NCBI GenBank assembly: GCA_021325495.1
Contig: JAJPGZ010000010.1
Location: 372,001 to 436,000, forward strand
Source: Spartobacteria bacterium
GTDB taxonomy: Bacteria; Verrucomicrobiota; Verrucomicrobiia; Chthoniobacterales; UBA10450
DNA: 64,000 bases
Direction: 5' to 3'
Below, piece after piece: positions 18,682 through 27,030 of the stretch (position 1 is its first letter; every line of letters starts with the position of its first letter). Position numbers and translations under genes: made by a program. The notes under the pieces are model-generated. The model searched no databases, was not told the origin of the DNA, and saw only the letters and a program-made list of their open reading frames with translations.

Positions 18682-19269
18682 ATGGCAGGAAAGCTGGATG
18701 GAAAGAAGGTGGCCATTTTGGTGGCCGATGGATTCGAACAGGTGGAAATGACGAAGCCGCGCGAGGCGTTACAAGATGCAGGCGCGGATACGAAAATCGT
18801 TTCGCCGAAATCGGGACAGATTCAGGGCATGAATCACGCGGACAAGGGCGACAAGTTTGATGTCGATCTTGCACTGGATGATGCGCGACCGGAGGAATTT
18901 GACGCGCTCATGATTCCAGGTGGATTGATGAATCCGGACACATTGCGTTCAACGCCGGAGGCTCTCGAGTTCGTTAGGCACTTCTTCGAAGAAAGCAAAC
19001 CGGTCGCGGCGATCTGTCACGGCCCATGGGTGCTCATAGACGCGGGCGTCGTTCGCGGACGCACGGTCACATCGTGGCCTGCGATCAAGACCGACGTGAA
19101 AAACGCGGGCGGCAATTGGGTGAACGAAGAAGTCGTGGTCGATAATGGTCTCGTTACCAGTCGCAAGCCCGACGACATTCCCGCGTTCAACAAAAAGATG
19201 ATCGAGGAATTCTGCGAAGGGAAACACGCGAAGCAGCGCGAAACAGCGGCTGTGACGCTCGAGACCTAA
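18682..19269 (+). CDS. DJ-1/PfpI-family protein
   Basis: 195 residues, the usual length for the family. The conserved start is KKVAILVADGFEQVEM, and the nucleophile elbow is PVAAICHGPWVLIDAG, with the reactive Cys followed by His. An acidic residue near FEQVE is the usual Cys partner. Members are stress-induced deglycases or proteases (PfpI, YhbO, general stress protein 18); which activity applies here is not shown. A strong ribosome site precedes it. A motif copy (18861) is translated as VDL. Confidence 0.92.
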   Translation: MAGKLDGKKVAILVADGFEQVEMTKPREALQDAGADTKIVSPKSGQIQGMNHADKGDKFDVDLALDDARPEEFDALMIPGGLMNPDTLRSTPEALEFVRHFFEESKPVAAICHGPWVLIDAGVVRGRTVTSWPAIKTDVKNAGGNWVNEEVVVDNGLVTSRKPDDIPAFNKKMIEEFCEGKHAKQRETAAVTLET

Positions 19270-19297
19270 CAAGTCCGCGCAAGATCGACAATTGAAT

Positions 19298-19325
19298 GTA
19301 GCGGCGTGAGAATTGCGCCGCTACA
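19298..19325. repeat. REP-like palindrome
   Basis: TGTAGCGGCG and CGCCGCTACA are perfect inverted arms separated by 8 bp, just before pgsA. The GCCGCTACAG arm is shared with elements at 58624 and 60876. Confidence 0.6.
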
Positions 19326-19336
19326 GTGCCCACGCA

Positions 19337-19945
19337 ATGACGACGGCGAACAAGATTACGATCGTTCGCATTCTGCTCATTCCGGTCTTCGTCACGCTCG
19401 CCATCTATTACGGCGAAAGCATTCAACGTCACGAGCCGCTGGAGTGGCAACGCTTCGCCGCCATCATCGTCTTCCTCGTCGCAGCCGCGAGCGATGGGCT
19501 CGATGGCTACGTCGCGCGCCGTTACAATCAACGCAGTTCGTTAGGCGTAATTCTCGATCCGATCGCGGACAAGGGTTTGCTCTTGAGCGGCATCATCACG
19601 CTCTCGATCAGCAACTGGAGCGAGACCGATCCGCAATACGGCCACTTCCCGGCCTGGTTTCCCGTGCTCGTGATCACGCGCGACGCCGTCATTCTCGTCG
19701 GCGCCGCCATTTTGCATTATTTGATCGGCAACAAAATGAAAGTGCGTCCGCATTGGACCGGCAAAGTCGCGACGGTTTGTCAGATGTGCGCGATCGCCTG
19801 GGTCATGCTGCAACTGCGCTTCATTCCGCTCATGTTTGTCGTCATCGTCGCCGGAATTTTCACCGGCATCTCCGGCATGATCTATCTCCTCAGCGGCGTG
19901 CGCCAACTCCAGGCCGAAGGCCACGCCCACGCCGAGCGGCGATAA
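19337..19945 (+). CDS. pgsA: CDP-diacylglycerol-glycerol-3-phosphate 3-phosphatidyltransferase
   Basis: 202 residues, integral membrane enzyme making phosphatidylglycerol phosphate. It carries the full CDP-alcohol phosphotransferase signature: SDGLDGYVARR, then GVILDPIADK (D-G-x2-A-R, then G-x3-D-x3-D). About five hydrophobic segments are present. The N-terminus TTANKITIVRILLIPVFV is typical of PgsA. The ATG at 19337 is chosen over an upstream in-frame start within the REP-like palindrome. The gene lies directly before der. Confidence 0.9.
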   Translation: MTTANKITIVRILLIPVFVTLAIYYGESIQRHEPLEWQRFAAIIVFLVAAASDGLDGYVARRYNQRSSLGVILDPIADKGLLLSGIITLSISNWSETDPQYGHFPAWFPVLVITRDAVILVGAAILHYLIGNKMKVRPHWTGKVATVCQMCAIAWVMLQLRFIPLMFVVIVAGIFTGISGMIYLLSGVRQLQAEGHAHAERR

Positions 19946-19971
19946 AAGATCGACAAGTTGTAAGATCGACA
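19946..19971 (+). repeat. Tandem AAGATCGACA pair (16-bp period)
   Basis: Two exact copies at 19946-19955 and 19962-19971 with a 6-bp spacer, between pgsA and der. Confidence 0.85.
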
Positions 19972-19984
19972 TCTTCTTCTCGCC

Positions 19985-21328
19985 ATGAACGTGGCGATAA
20001 TCGGTAGACCGAACGTCGGCAAATCCGCGCTCTTCAATCGACTGGTCGGCCGCAATGTCGCCATCGTGCACGATCAACCCGGCATCACGCGCGATCGCAT
20101 CTCTGGCATTTCAAAAAAGGGTAAGCGTCCGTTCACGGTTTGGGACACGGGCGGAATTGTCGGCGCCGGTGAATCGGAACTGACCGACGACGTGCGACGC
20201 GCGGTGCAGGAAGCGATGAATGAAAGCGATGTGCTGCTCTTCGTCGTCGATGCGAAAGAGGGATTGAATCCAATCGATCACGAGATCGCGCAATTGCTAC
20301 GCAAGACGCGCAAACCGGTGGTGGTGGTTGCGAACAAGATCGACGTCGAAAAACACGAGCTGCGGGCAATTGAGTTCGATTCGTTAGGCTTCGAGGAGAA
20401 TGTCTCGATTAGCGCGGCGCATGGCCGCGGCATCTCCGAGCTGCTGGACAAGATCGACAATCACCTTCCGGAGCAAATCGAAGCGGCCGCCAGCAAAGAT
20501 GCGCTCGCGATCGCCATCGTCGGCCGGCCGAACGTTGGCAAGTCGTCGCTCATCAACGCGATTGTCGAGCAACCGCGCGCAATCGTGAGCGAGATCGCCG
20601 GCACCACGCGCGACGCGGTCGATATTTCGTTCGAGCGCGGCAAGGAGCGTTTCGTCTTCATCGACACCGCCGGGATTCGCCGGCGCGGTGCGCATTCGTC
20701 TTCGGTCGAAGTTTTCAGCGTCATGCGCGCCGAGCGCAGTATTAAGCGCGCGAACCTTTGCGTGTTGATTGTCGATCTTACGAGCGGCGTCACATCGCAG
20801 GACAAACGCATCGCCGGCCTCATTCAGAAGGCGCGCAAACCTTGCATCGTGGTGCTCAACAAATGGGACCTCGTTAGACCGAAACGCAACGTGAGCGAGG
20901 CGATCAAAAAAATTGTCGATGAAACGCGCGCGGAAATGTTTTTTCTCGATTACGCGCCGATGCTCGTCGCCTCGGCCAAGACGCGCGAAAATGTCGAGCG
21001 CCTCTTTCGTTTGATCGACAAAGTTCGCGGCGCATCAAAGAAACGCATCGGCACCGGTGTCCTCAATCGCTTTTTGCGAAGCGCGTTCGCCGCAAACCCG
21101 CCGCCGACGGTCGCGAATAAGCGGTTGAAATTGTTTTACGCGGCGCAGGCGAGCGGTCCGGAAGATCGACATCTCGTCGCGCCCGAGTTCGTTTTGTTCG
21201 TTAACGATCCGCGTTTGCTTGTGGACACCTATCGACGTTATCTTGAGGCGCGCATTCGCGAGGCGGAACCTTATCCGGGACTGCCGGTGGTGCTGACGTT
21301 GCGGCCGCGAACGGAAACGCATCGTTAG
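19985..21328 (+). CDS. der: Ribosome biogenesis GTPase Der (EngA)
   Basis: 447 residues with two consecutive GTPase domains, each with a P-loop (GRPNVGKSALFNRL and GRPNVGKSSLINAI). Each has a DTGG or DTAG motif and an NKxD motif (VANKID, VLNKWD), and a C-terminal KH-like domain follows. This double-GTPase layout is unique to Der, which assembles the 50S subunit. Five exact motif copies lie in the gene or just upstream, including a tandem pair at 19946/19962. VDLTSGV in the second GTPase domain is written by one copy. Confidence 0.97.
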   Translation: MNVAIIGRPNVGKSALFNRLVGRNVAIVHDQPGITRDRISGISKKGKRPFTVWDTGGIVGAGESELTDDVRRAVQEAMNESDVLLFVVDAKEGLNPIDHEIAQLLRKTRKPVVVVANKIDVEKHELRAIEFDSLGFEENVSISAAHGRGISELLDKIDNHLPEQIEAAASKDALAIAIVGRPNVGKSSLINAIVEQPRAIVSEIAGTTRDAVDISFERGKERFVFIDTAGIRRRGAHSSSVEVFSVMRAERSIKRANLCVLIVDLTSGVTSQDKRIAGLIQKARKPCIVVLNKWDLVRPKRNVSEAIKKIVDETRAEMFFLDYAPMLVASAKTRENVERLFRLIDKVRGASKKRIGTGVLNRFLRSAFAANPPPTVANKRLKLFYAAQASGPEDRHLVAPEFVLFVNDPRLLVDTYRRYLEARIREAEPYPGLPVVLTLRPRTETHR

Positions 21329-21369
21329 TTCGAACATTTTTCCGCGACGGCGTGTCTCTAATTACCCAC

Positions 21370-22356
21370 ATGAAGTCGACTCAGGAAATTACCTCCGAGG
21401 TGCAACAGCTCGGCCAATGGATTCCGGCCGTGCGCGAGCAAGTCGGTCACGTCGTCGTCGGCCAAAAATATCTGGTCGATCGCCTCCTGCTCGGCCTCCT
21501 CGCGAATGGTCACATTCTGCTCGAAGGCGTGCCCGGTCTCGCGAAAACGCTGACCGTGAAAACGATGGCGGCCTGTATTAATACCGGTTTTCAGCGGTTG
21601 CAATTTACGCCCGATCTTTTGCCGGCGGATTTAATCGGCACGCTCATTTACAATCCGCGCACGGGCGAGTTCACGACCAAGCTCGGCCCGATTTTTTCAA
21701 ATCTCATTCTCGCGGACGAAATTAATCGCGCGCCGGCGAAAGTGCAGAGCGCGTTGCTCGAGGCGATGCAGGAACGGCAGGTCACGATCGGCGAGAAGAC
21801 ATATCCGCTGAGCGATCCGTTTCTCGTGCTCGCGACCGAGAATCCGCTGGAACAGGAAGGCACGTATCAATTGCCTGAAGCGCAGCTCGATCGCTTCATG
21901 TTCAAGTTGAACGTCGGTTATCCCGCGAAAACGGAGGAGAGGAAAATCCTCGATCTCATGGCGACGAGCGCGCCGGATCTCGCCGTGAATGCCGTGGTCG
22001 ATCCGCAACAAATCATCGCCGCGCGCGACATCGTGAATCACATCTACATCGACGATCGGGTGAAGGATTACATTGTCGATGTTGTCTTCGCCACGCGCGA
22101 ACCGGCGACCTACAACTTGCGACTTGAAGGACTCGTTAGGTATGGCGCTTCGCCGCGCGCTACGATTTATCTCGCGCTCGCCGCCCGCGCGCACGCGTTC
22201 TTGAACGGGCGCGGGTACGTCACGCCGCAGGATGTGAAGAGCATCGGCGCGGACGTGTTGCGACATCGCATCATCGTCAGTTACGAAGCGGAAGCCGAAG
22301 CGGTCACGAGCGAAACGATTATCGAACGAATCTTCGCCGGTCTTCCGGTGCCGTAA
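21370..22356 (+). CDS. MoxR-family AAA ATPase
   Basis: 328 residues. Walker A-like segment GVPGLAKTLTVKTM, Walker B/sensor LADEINRAPAKVQSALLEAM and the MoxR signature ATENPLEQEGTYQLPEAQLD are present. A GTG at 21352 would add six residues; ATG 21370 is preferred. MoxR ATPases act as chaperones together with VWA proteins, and the next six genes are the DUF58 and Bat partners, in the usual order. Likely role: assembly or maturation of an envelope or metal-dependent complex and stress tolerance. Confidence 0.93.
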   Translation: MKSTQEITSEVQQLGQWIPAVREQVGHVVVGQKYLVDRLLLGLLANGHILLEGVPGLAKTLTVKTMAACINTGFQRLQFTPDLLPADLIGTLIYNPRTGEFTTKLGPIFSNLILADEINRAPAKVQSALLEAMQERQVTIGEKTYPLSDPFLVLATENPLEQEGTYQLPEAQLDRFMFKLNVGYPAKTEERKILDLMATSAPDLAVNAVVDPQQIIAARDIVNHIYIDDRVKDYIVDVVFATREPATYNLRLEGLVRYGASPRATIYLALAARAHAFLNGRGYVTPQDVKSIGADVLRHRIIVSYEAEAEAVTSETIIERIFAGLPVP

Positions 22357-22361
22357 GCACG

Positions 22362-23261
22362 ATGGCGCAAGATCGACAAACACCGGCGGAGATTCTCAAG
22401 AAGATCCGGGCGCTCGAAATTAAAACACGCGGGCTCGTGCAGACGATGTTCGCGGGCGATTACCACAGCGTTTTCAAAGGGCGCGGCATGAACTTCGAAG
22501 ACGTGCGCGAGTACCAACCGGGCGATGAGATTCGCTCGATCGACTGGAACGTGACGGCGCGTCTCGGCACCGCGTTCGTGAAAAAATTTACGGAAGAGCG
22601 CGAGCTCACCGTCATGTTGATTGTCGATGTTAGCGCGTCGGGAAATTTCGGGAGCACGACGCAATCGAAACGCGAGCTCGCGGCCGAAGTCGCGTGTCTG
22701 CTCGCTTTCAGCGCCATTCGCAACAACGACAAGGTCGGCCTGCTCCTTTTCACCGATCGCGTCGAGCTTTTCATTCCACCGAAGAAAGGCAGGTCGCACA
22801 CGTTGCGCATCATTCGCGAGATTTTGTTTTTCGAGCCGTTAGGCCGCGGCACTAATCCGGCGCTCGCGCTCGATTATCTCAACAAGATCGTGACACGACG
22901 CGCCGTCGTGTTTTTCATTTCCGATTTTCAAGCGCCGGATTTCTCACGCGAGCTCGCCGTGACTGGACGCCGTCACGATTTTATTGCCGTGCATGTGCAG
23001 GACGAACGCGAACGCTCGTTCCCGAACATCGGCATCATCACACTCGAAGATGCGGAAACAGGCGAGCAGATTGAAATCAACACGGCCGATCGCGCGACCC
23101 GGTCGCGTTTTGCTGACGTGGTCGATCGCCAGGAAAGCGACCTGTTGCGCATGCTGCGTCGGAACAACATCGATGCGATCGCGATGAAAACGGGGGAAGA
23201 TTATTTGCCGGCGCTGCGCTCGTTCTTCAAGAAACGCGAGCGCCGACTTGCCACGCGATGA
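22362..23261 (+). CDS. DUF58 domain protein of the MoxR/Bat operon
   Basis: 299 residues. GRGMNFEDVREYQPGDEIRS followed by IDWNVTARLG is the DUF58 hallmark. A VWA-like segment has a MIDAS-type VDVSASGNFGS. It starts 6 bp after the MoxR stop, and its first codons (MAQDRQ) are written by a motif copy. DUF58 proteins are encoded next to MoxR in most phyla and are thought to be its direct partner. The C-terminus overlaps the next gene by 4 bp. Confidence 0.93.
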   Translation: MAQDRQTPAEILKKIRALEIKTRGLVQTMFAGDYHSVFKGRGMNFEDVREYQPGDEIRSIDWNVTARLGTAFVKKFTEERELTVMLIVDVSASGNFGSTTQSKRELAAEVACLLAFSAIRNNDKVGLLLFTDRVELFIPPKKGRSHTLRIIREILFFEPLGRGTNPALALDYLNKIVTRRAVVFFISDFQAPDFSRELAVTGRRHDFIAVHVQDERERSFPNIGIITLEDAETGEQIEINTADRATRSRFADVVDRQESDLLRMLRRNNIDAIAMKTGEDYLPALRSFFKKRERRLATR

Positions 23262-23788
23262 TGTCGATCTTACACATGTCGATCTTAGGCGCGGCGGATT
23301 TCCACGAGATCGCGCCGCCGGTCGATTACTCGTTAATCCCGACGTGGGTCATCTTTATAGCAACGTTCGTTGGCCTAACGATTATCGGTTTGCTCATCTG
23401 GTGGCTCTTGCGCAAAAGGCCAGTTTCCGCGCCGCCGAAATTGCCGCGCGATCGCGCGCTCGAGGCGCTCGACGCGATCAGCACCGAGATCGATCAGGTG
23501 AATCCGTATCAATTCAGCATTCGCGTGTCGGACATTCTGCGGCGCTACGTGACGGAGCAATACGGTTTACCCGTCACACGACAGACATCGATCGAGTTTC
23601 TCAATTCGTTAACCAAGAAGACGCCGTTTTCCGACGACGATCGGCTATTGCTCGAAGATTTTTTGAATCGCTGCGATTTGATTAAGTTCGCGCGCTGCGA
23701 CGCAACGCGCGCAGACAGCGAGTTGTTGCTCGATGAAGCCATTCGATTTGTGAAAGGAGGTGAGCGCGTTGCGCCTACACTGGCCTGA
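23258..23788 (+). CDS. DUF4381-like membrane protein of the Bat operon
   Basis: 176 residues with one transmembrane helix (about 27-50, WVIFIATFVGLTIIGLLIWW) and a cytoplasmic helical domain. DUF4381-type proteins sit between DUF58 and BatA genes in many operons and are thought to help assemble the VWA proteins. The N-terminus MMSILHMSILG is written almost entirely by two tandem TGTCGATCTT copies (23262 and 23277), with start codons ATG embedded in or touching the repeat. The 3' end overlaps BatA. Confidence 0.8.
   Translation: MMSILHMSILGAADFHEIAPPVDYSLIPTWVIFIATFVGLTIIGLLIWWLLRKRPVSAPPKLPRDRALEALDAISTEIDQVNPYQFSIRVSDILRRYVTEQYGLPVTRQTSIEFLNSLTKKTPFSDDDRLLLEDFLNRCDLIKFARCDATRADSELLLDEAIRFVKGGERVAPTLA
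23262..23286 (+). repeat. Tandem TGTCGATCTT pair (15-bp period)
   Basis: Exact copies at 23262-23271 and 23277-23286 with a 5-bp spacer, forming the N-terminal codons of the DUF4381-like gene. Confidence 0.85.
23753..23761 (+). promoter_or_regulatory. batA: Shine-Dalgarno site deciding the BatA start
   Basis: AAAGGAGGT ends 7 bp before TTG 23769. An upstream in-frame GTG at 23760 would lie inside this site, so TTG is the likelier start. Confidence 0.65.
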
Positions 23789-24833
23789 TTGGTGGCCGTC
23801 GAATTCGGCGCTGACGTTCGCGCATCCGTGGCTGCGGTTGCTTTTGCTCGCGGTCCCGCTCATCGCTTATCTGCGTGGACAACGCGGCGCGAGCGCGGCG
23901 TTGATTTTTTCGTCGACGTCGCCGCTCACCGCCATCGGAAAGCAGAGTGTTTCACGCGCAGGACAAATTCTCCGTACGTTGTCGATCTTAGCATTGTCGA
24001 TCTTCGTTATTGCAATCGCGCGGCCGCAGTTAGGCAAGAGTCTTACGCAAGTGGAAGCGAGCGGCATCGACATCATGCTCGTGCTCGACGTTTCGAACTC
24101 GATGCTGACAAAAGATTTCACCATCGGCGGCGAGGAAGCGACGCGGCTCGACGCCGTGCGCGAACAAGCACGCAAATTCATCGAAGCGCGGCCTAACGAC
24201 CGCATCGGCATCATCGCATTCGGCACGCAACCGTACGTGGTAAGTCCGATGACACTCGATCACGATTGGCTGTTGCAAAATCTTGATCGAGTCCGCATCG
24301 GCTTGATCGAAGGCAGCACCGCGATCGGCTCGGCCATGGCATCGGCCGGCAACCGGCTGAACGATAAACATTCAAAGAGCCGCGCCGTCGTGCTGCTCAC
24401 TGACGGCGATAACAATGCGGGAAAAATTCCGCCGCAGACCGCAGCCGAAGCCTTGAAGGCATTGCACATCAATTTTTATGCGATCGGGATCGGCACGAAC
24501 GGCGTCGCGCCATTTCCGGTGATGGATGGCCGCACTGGCCGCGTGGTGACGGACGCAGTCGGAAATGTTTTGTATCAGCGGATTCCGGTGTCGTTCAACG
24601 AAGCCGGTCTAAAAGAAATCGCGCGCATCGCCGGCGGGCAATTCTATCGCGCGACCGATTCGAAATCACTGGAGAACATTTTTCACGACATCGACAAAAT
24701 GGAGAAAACGACGGTTCAGGTGAAAAAGTATCAGCAATATCGCGATCTGTTTCCGCTTTGCTTGATGAGCGGCGTCGGCTTGTTGTTAGGCCAAATCGTT
24801 CTCTCGCAGACGATCTGGAAAAAACTGCCATGA
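23769..24833 (+). CDS. batA: BatA-like VWA membrane protein
   Basis: 354 residues from TTG 23769. Two N-terminal membrane segments precede a VWA domain with a full MIDAS motif (VLDVSNSMLTKDF, i.e. DxSxS) and LLTDGDNNAGK. A C-terminal membrane helix (LFPLCLMSGVGLLLGQIVL) follows. This topology is that of Bacteroides aerotolerance protein BatA. It is the first of two VWA genes in the operon. A tandem motif pair (23980/23995) is translated as LSILALSIF inside the second membrane helix. Confidence 0.9.
   Translation: MRLHWPDWWPSNSALTFAHPWLRLLLLAVPLIAYLRGQRGASAALIFSSTSPLTAIGKQSVSRAGQILRTLSILALSIFVIAIARPQLGKSLTQVEASGIDIMLVLDVSNSMLTKDFTIGGEEATRLDAVREQARKFIEARPNDRIGIIAFGTQPYVVSPMTLDHDWLLQNLDRVRIGLIEGSTAIGSAMASAGNRLNDKHSKSRAVVLLTDGDNNAGKIPPQTAAEALKALHINFYAIGIGTNGVAPFPVMDGRTGRVVTDAVGNVLYQRIPVSFNEAGLKEIARIAGGQFYRATDSKSLENIFHDIDKMEKTTVQVKKYQQYRDLFPLCLMSGVGLLLGQIVLSQTIWKKLP
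23980..24004 (+). repeat. Tandem TGTCGATCTT pair (15-bp period) in batA
   Basis: Copies at 23980-23989 and 23995-24004, 5-bp spacer, inside membrane-helix codons. Confidence 0.85.
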
Positions 24834-24839
24834 GGAAGA

Positions 24840-24864
24840 TGTCGATCTTGCACATGTCGATCTT
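24840..24864 (+). repeat. Tandem TGTCGATCTT pair (15-bp period) before batB
   Basis: Copies at 24840-24849 and 24855-24864, 5-bp spacer, filling the gap between batA and the BatB/C gene. Confidence 0.85.
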
Positions 24865-27024
24865 ATGAGCTGGGGCGCGCCACATTGGCTTTGGGGATTG
24901 GTCGCGTTGCCGCTGCTGGCGGCCTTGTTCGTTTACGCCGAGAGCAAAACGATGCAGCGATTGCGCGAATTCGTTTCGCCGAGGTTATTGCCGCAACTTG
25001 CCGGCACGGTCGATCGTTTTCGGCGCGGCGTGCGCTTCGGTCTGCTGTTGTTAGGCCTCGGCCTCGCCCTCGTCGCGCTGGCGCAACCGCGCTGGGGTTA
25101 CATTTTCGAAGAAACAAAACGCAAAGGTCTCGATCTCCTCATCGCGATCGACACTTCGCGCAGCATGTTGTCGAACGACGTGCAGCCGAACCGCCTCGAG
25201 CGCGTCAAACTCGCGACGCAGGATTTGATCAACGAATTGCAAGGCGATCGTGTCGGACTCATCGCGTTCGCCGGACGGGCGTTCGTGCAGGCGCCGTTAA
25301 CCATTGATTACGGCGCGGTGGTCGAAGCGATCAACGATCTCGACACCAAAACAATTCCGGAAGGCGGGACGAATATTTCGGAAGCGATCAATCTCGCGAA
25401 CCAAACCTACGGTAAGAGCGCGACGGGAAATCGCGCGCTCATTTTGTTCACCGACGGCGAGGAATTGAGCGGTGACGCGGTGAAGGTGGCGAAGAGCGCG
25501 GCCGATGCCGGCGTGCGCATCTTCACGATCGGTGTCGGAACGGTGGAAGGTTCGTTGATTCCAATTCAAGACGAAAGCGGCGGCGGGACTGCGTTTGTGA
25601 AGGACGCGAAGGGCCAGGTGGTGAAATCAAAATTGGATGAGAAACGTTTGCGCGAAATCGCGGAAGCGACCGGCGGATTTTATCTGCACCTCGAGAACGG
25701 GCCGCAAACGATGCGGCAATTATTAAACGATGGCCTAACGAAAATGAACGCGCAGGACATCGATGCGCGCTTGTCGCGGCGGCCGATCGAGCGATACGAA
25801 TGGCCGCTCGGCGCCGCCGTTCTCGCGTTGACGATGTCGATCTTGCTGCGTGAACGCAAACGCGTCCGCCAACGCGCGCGAGCTTCCGCGCCGAGTCTCG
25901 CGAGCGCTGCGACGGCAACGTTAATGCTAATCGGCGCGTCGTCGTCATTCGGCGCCGTTCCCGGTCTCGACCTGTATCGCGACGGGAAATACTCGGACGC
26001 GTATCGCAGTTTTCAGGAGGATTTGCAGAAGCATCCGAATGCGCCGGCGAAGGACAAGATGTTGTTCGATGCGGGGACGGCTGCTTACAAAATGCGAGAT
26101 TACACGAAGGCGATCGAAGCATTTAGCGGCGCGCTCTTGTCACGCGACGCGGAGCTGCAGGAGAAAAGTCACTTCAATGCCGGTCGCACATTGGAGGAGC
26201 GCGCGGACATGGACAAGAACGACGACGACGCGTTGCACGACCTAACGAATGCGCAAACGCATTACGAGGACACGCTCAAGTTGAATCCGAACAACGAAGC
26301 GGCCAAGGCGAACCTCGAGGAAGTGAAAAAGAAGATTGAGCGATTGAAAAACAAGCGCCAGCCGACGCCGACGCCGACGCCAACTCCGCCGCCGCAGCAA
26401 CCGCCGCCGCCGAAGAAAGATCAAAACCAAAACGATCAGTCGCAGAGTCAACAGAACCAACAGCAGAATCAACAGAATCAGCAGCAGCAGCAATCGTCGT
26501 CGCAAAATCAGCAGCAACAGCAGCAATCGCAGTCGCAGAATCAAAACAAGCAGGACCAGCAACAGGCGAAGAACAATCAACAACAGGACAAATCACAACC
26601 GAAACCGGGCGAGAGTCCGTCACCATCGCCTAACGATTCGCAGCAAAGCGCGCAAGATCGACAATCGCCTTCGCCAAATCAAAACGCACAGTCCTCGCCG
26701 TCTCCGGGCGATAACCAAAACGGGTCGCCATCGCCATCGCCGGGTGAAAACGACAATCAACCGCCCGGCGAAGGAGAAAGTCCCTCCCCTGCTCCATCGG
26801 CTTCGCCGCAGAAAAAATTAGAAGGCGAAATCAAACGCGCCGACGGCGAAAAACCGGAGCCGTCCCCGGAACAAACCGCGGCCATGGCCGAGGCGGAAGA
26901 AAATCAGCAGGGACAAATGAGCGAGCGCCAGGCCGAAGCGTTATTGCGCTCGATGAAGGACGAAGAAGCGCGGGTGCAGCTCGATGAACACAAGACGCCG
27001 CGTCGTGTCTATAACGATTGGTAA
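24865..27024 (+). CDS. BatB-BatC fusion: VWA domain, TPR and Gln/Pro-rich tail
   Basis: 719 residues. The N-terminal half (1-345) is BatB-like: two membrane helices, a VWA domain with MIDAS IAIDTSRSMLSND and LFTDGEELSG, and a third helix near 312-330. Residues about 350-490 are BatC-like: a hydrophobic segment and TPR repeats (AYRSFQEDLQKHP, AIEAFSGALL). A long low-complexity tail (about 500-670) is rich in Gln, Asn, Ser and Pro, with SPSPSP repeats. Separate batB and batC genes in other genomes are fused here. The ATG lies directly after a tandem motif pair, and no clear ribosome site is seen. Confidence 0.88.
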   Translation: MSWGAPHWLWGLVALPLLAALFVYAESKTMQRLREFVSPRLLPQLAGTVDRFRRGVRFGLLLLGLGLALVALAQPRWGYIFEETKRKGLDLLIAIDTSRSMLSNDVQPNRLERVKLATQDLINELQGDRVGLIAFAGRAFVQAPLTIDYGAVVEAINDLDTKTIPEGGTNISEAINLANQTYGKSATGNRALILFTDGEELSGDAVKVAKSAADAGVRIFTIGVGTVEGSLIPIQDESGGGTAFVKDAKGQVVKSKLDEKRLREIAEATGGFYLHLENGPQTMRQLLNDGLTKMNAQDIDARLSRRPIERYEWPLGAAVLALTMSILLRERKRVRQRARASAPSLASAATATLMLIGASSSFGAVPGLDLYRDGKYSDAYRSFQEDLQKHPNAPAKDKMLFDAGTAAYKMRDYTKAIEAFSGALLSRDAELQEKSHFNAGRTLEERADMDKNDDDALHDLTNAQTHYEDTLKLNPNNEAAKANLEEVKKKIERLKNKRQPTPTPTPTPPPQQPPPPKKDQNQNDQSQSQQNQQQNQQNQQQQQSSSQNQQQQQQSQSQNQNKQDQQQAKNNQQQDKSQPKPGESPSPSPNDSQQSAQDRQSPSPNQNAQSSPSPGDNQNGSPSPSPGENDNQPPGEGESPSPAPSASPQKKLEGEIKRADGEKPEPSPEQTAAMAEAEENQQGQMSERQAEALLRSMKDEEARVQLDEHKTPRRVYNDW

Positions 27025-27030
27025 GATCAC

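Noticed and set aside
26359-26800. Gln/Ser/Pro-rich stretch as a separate gene on the opposite strand
   Set aside because: The opposite-strand open frames are products of the CAG/CAA-type repeats; the plus-strand frame continues the BatB/C protein without interruption.
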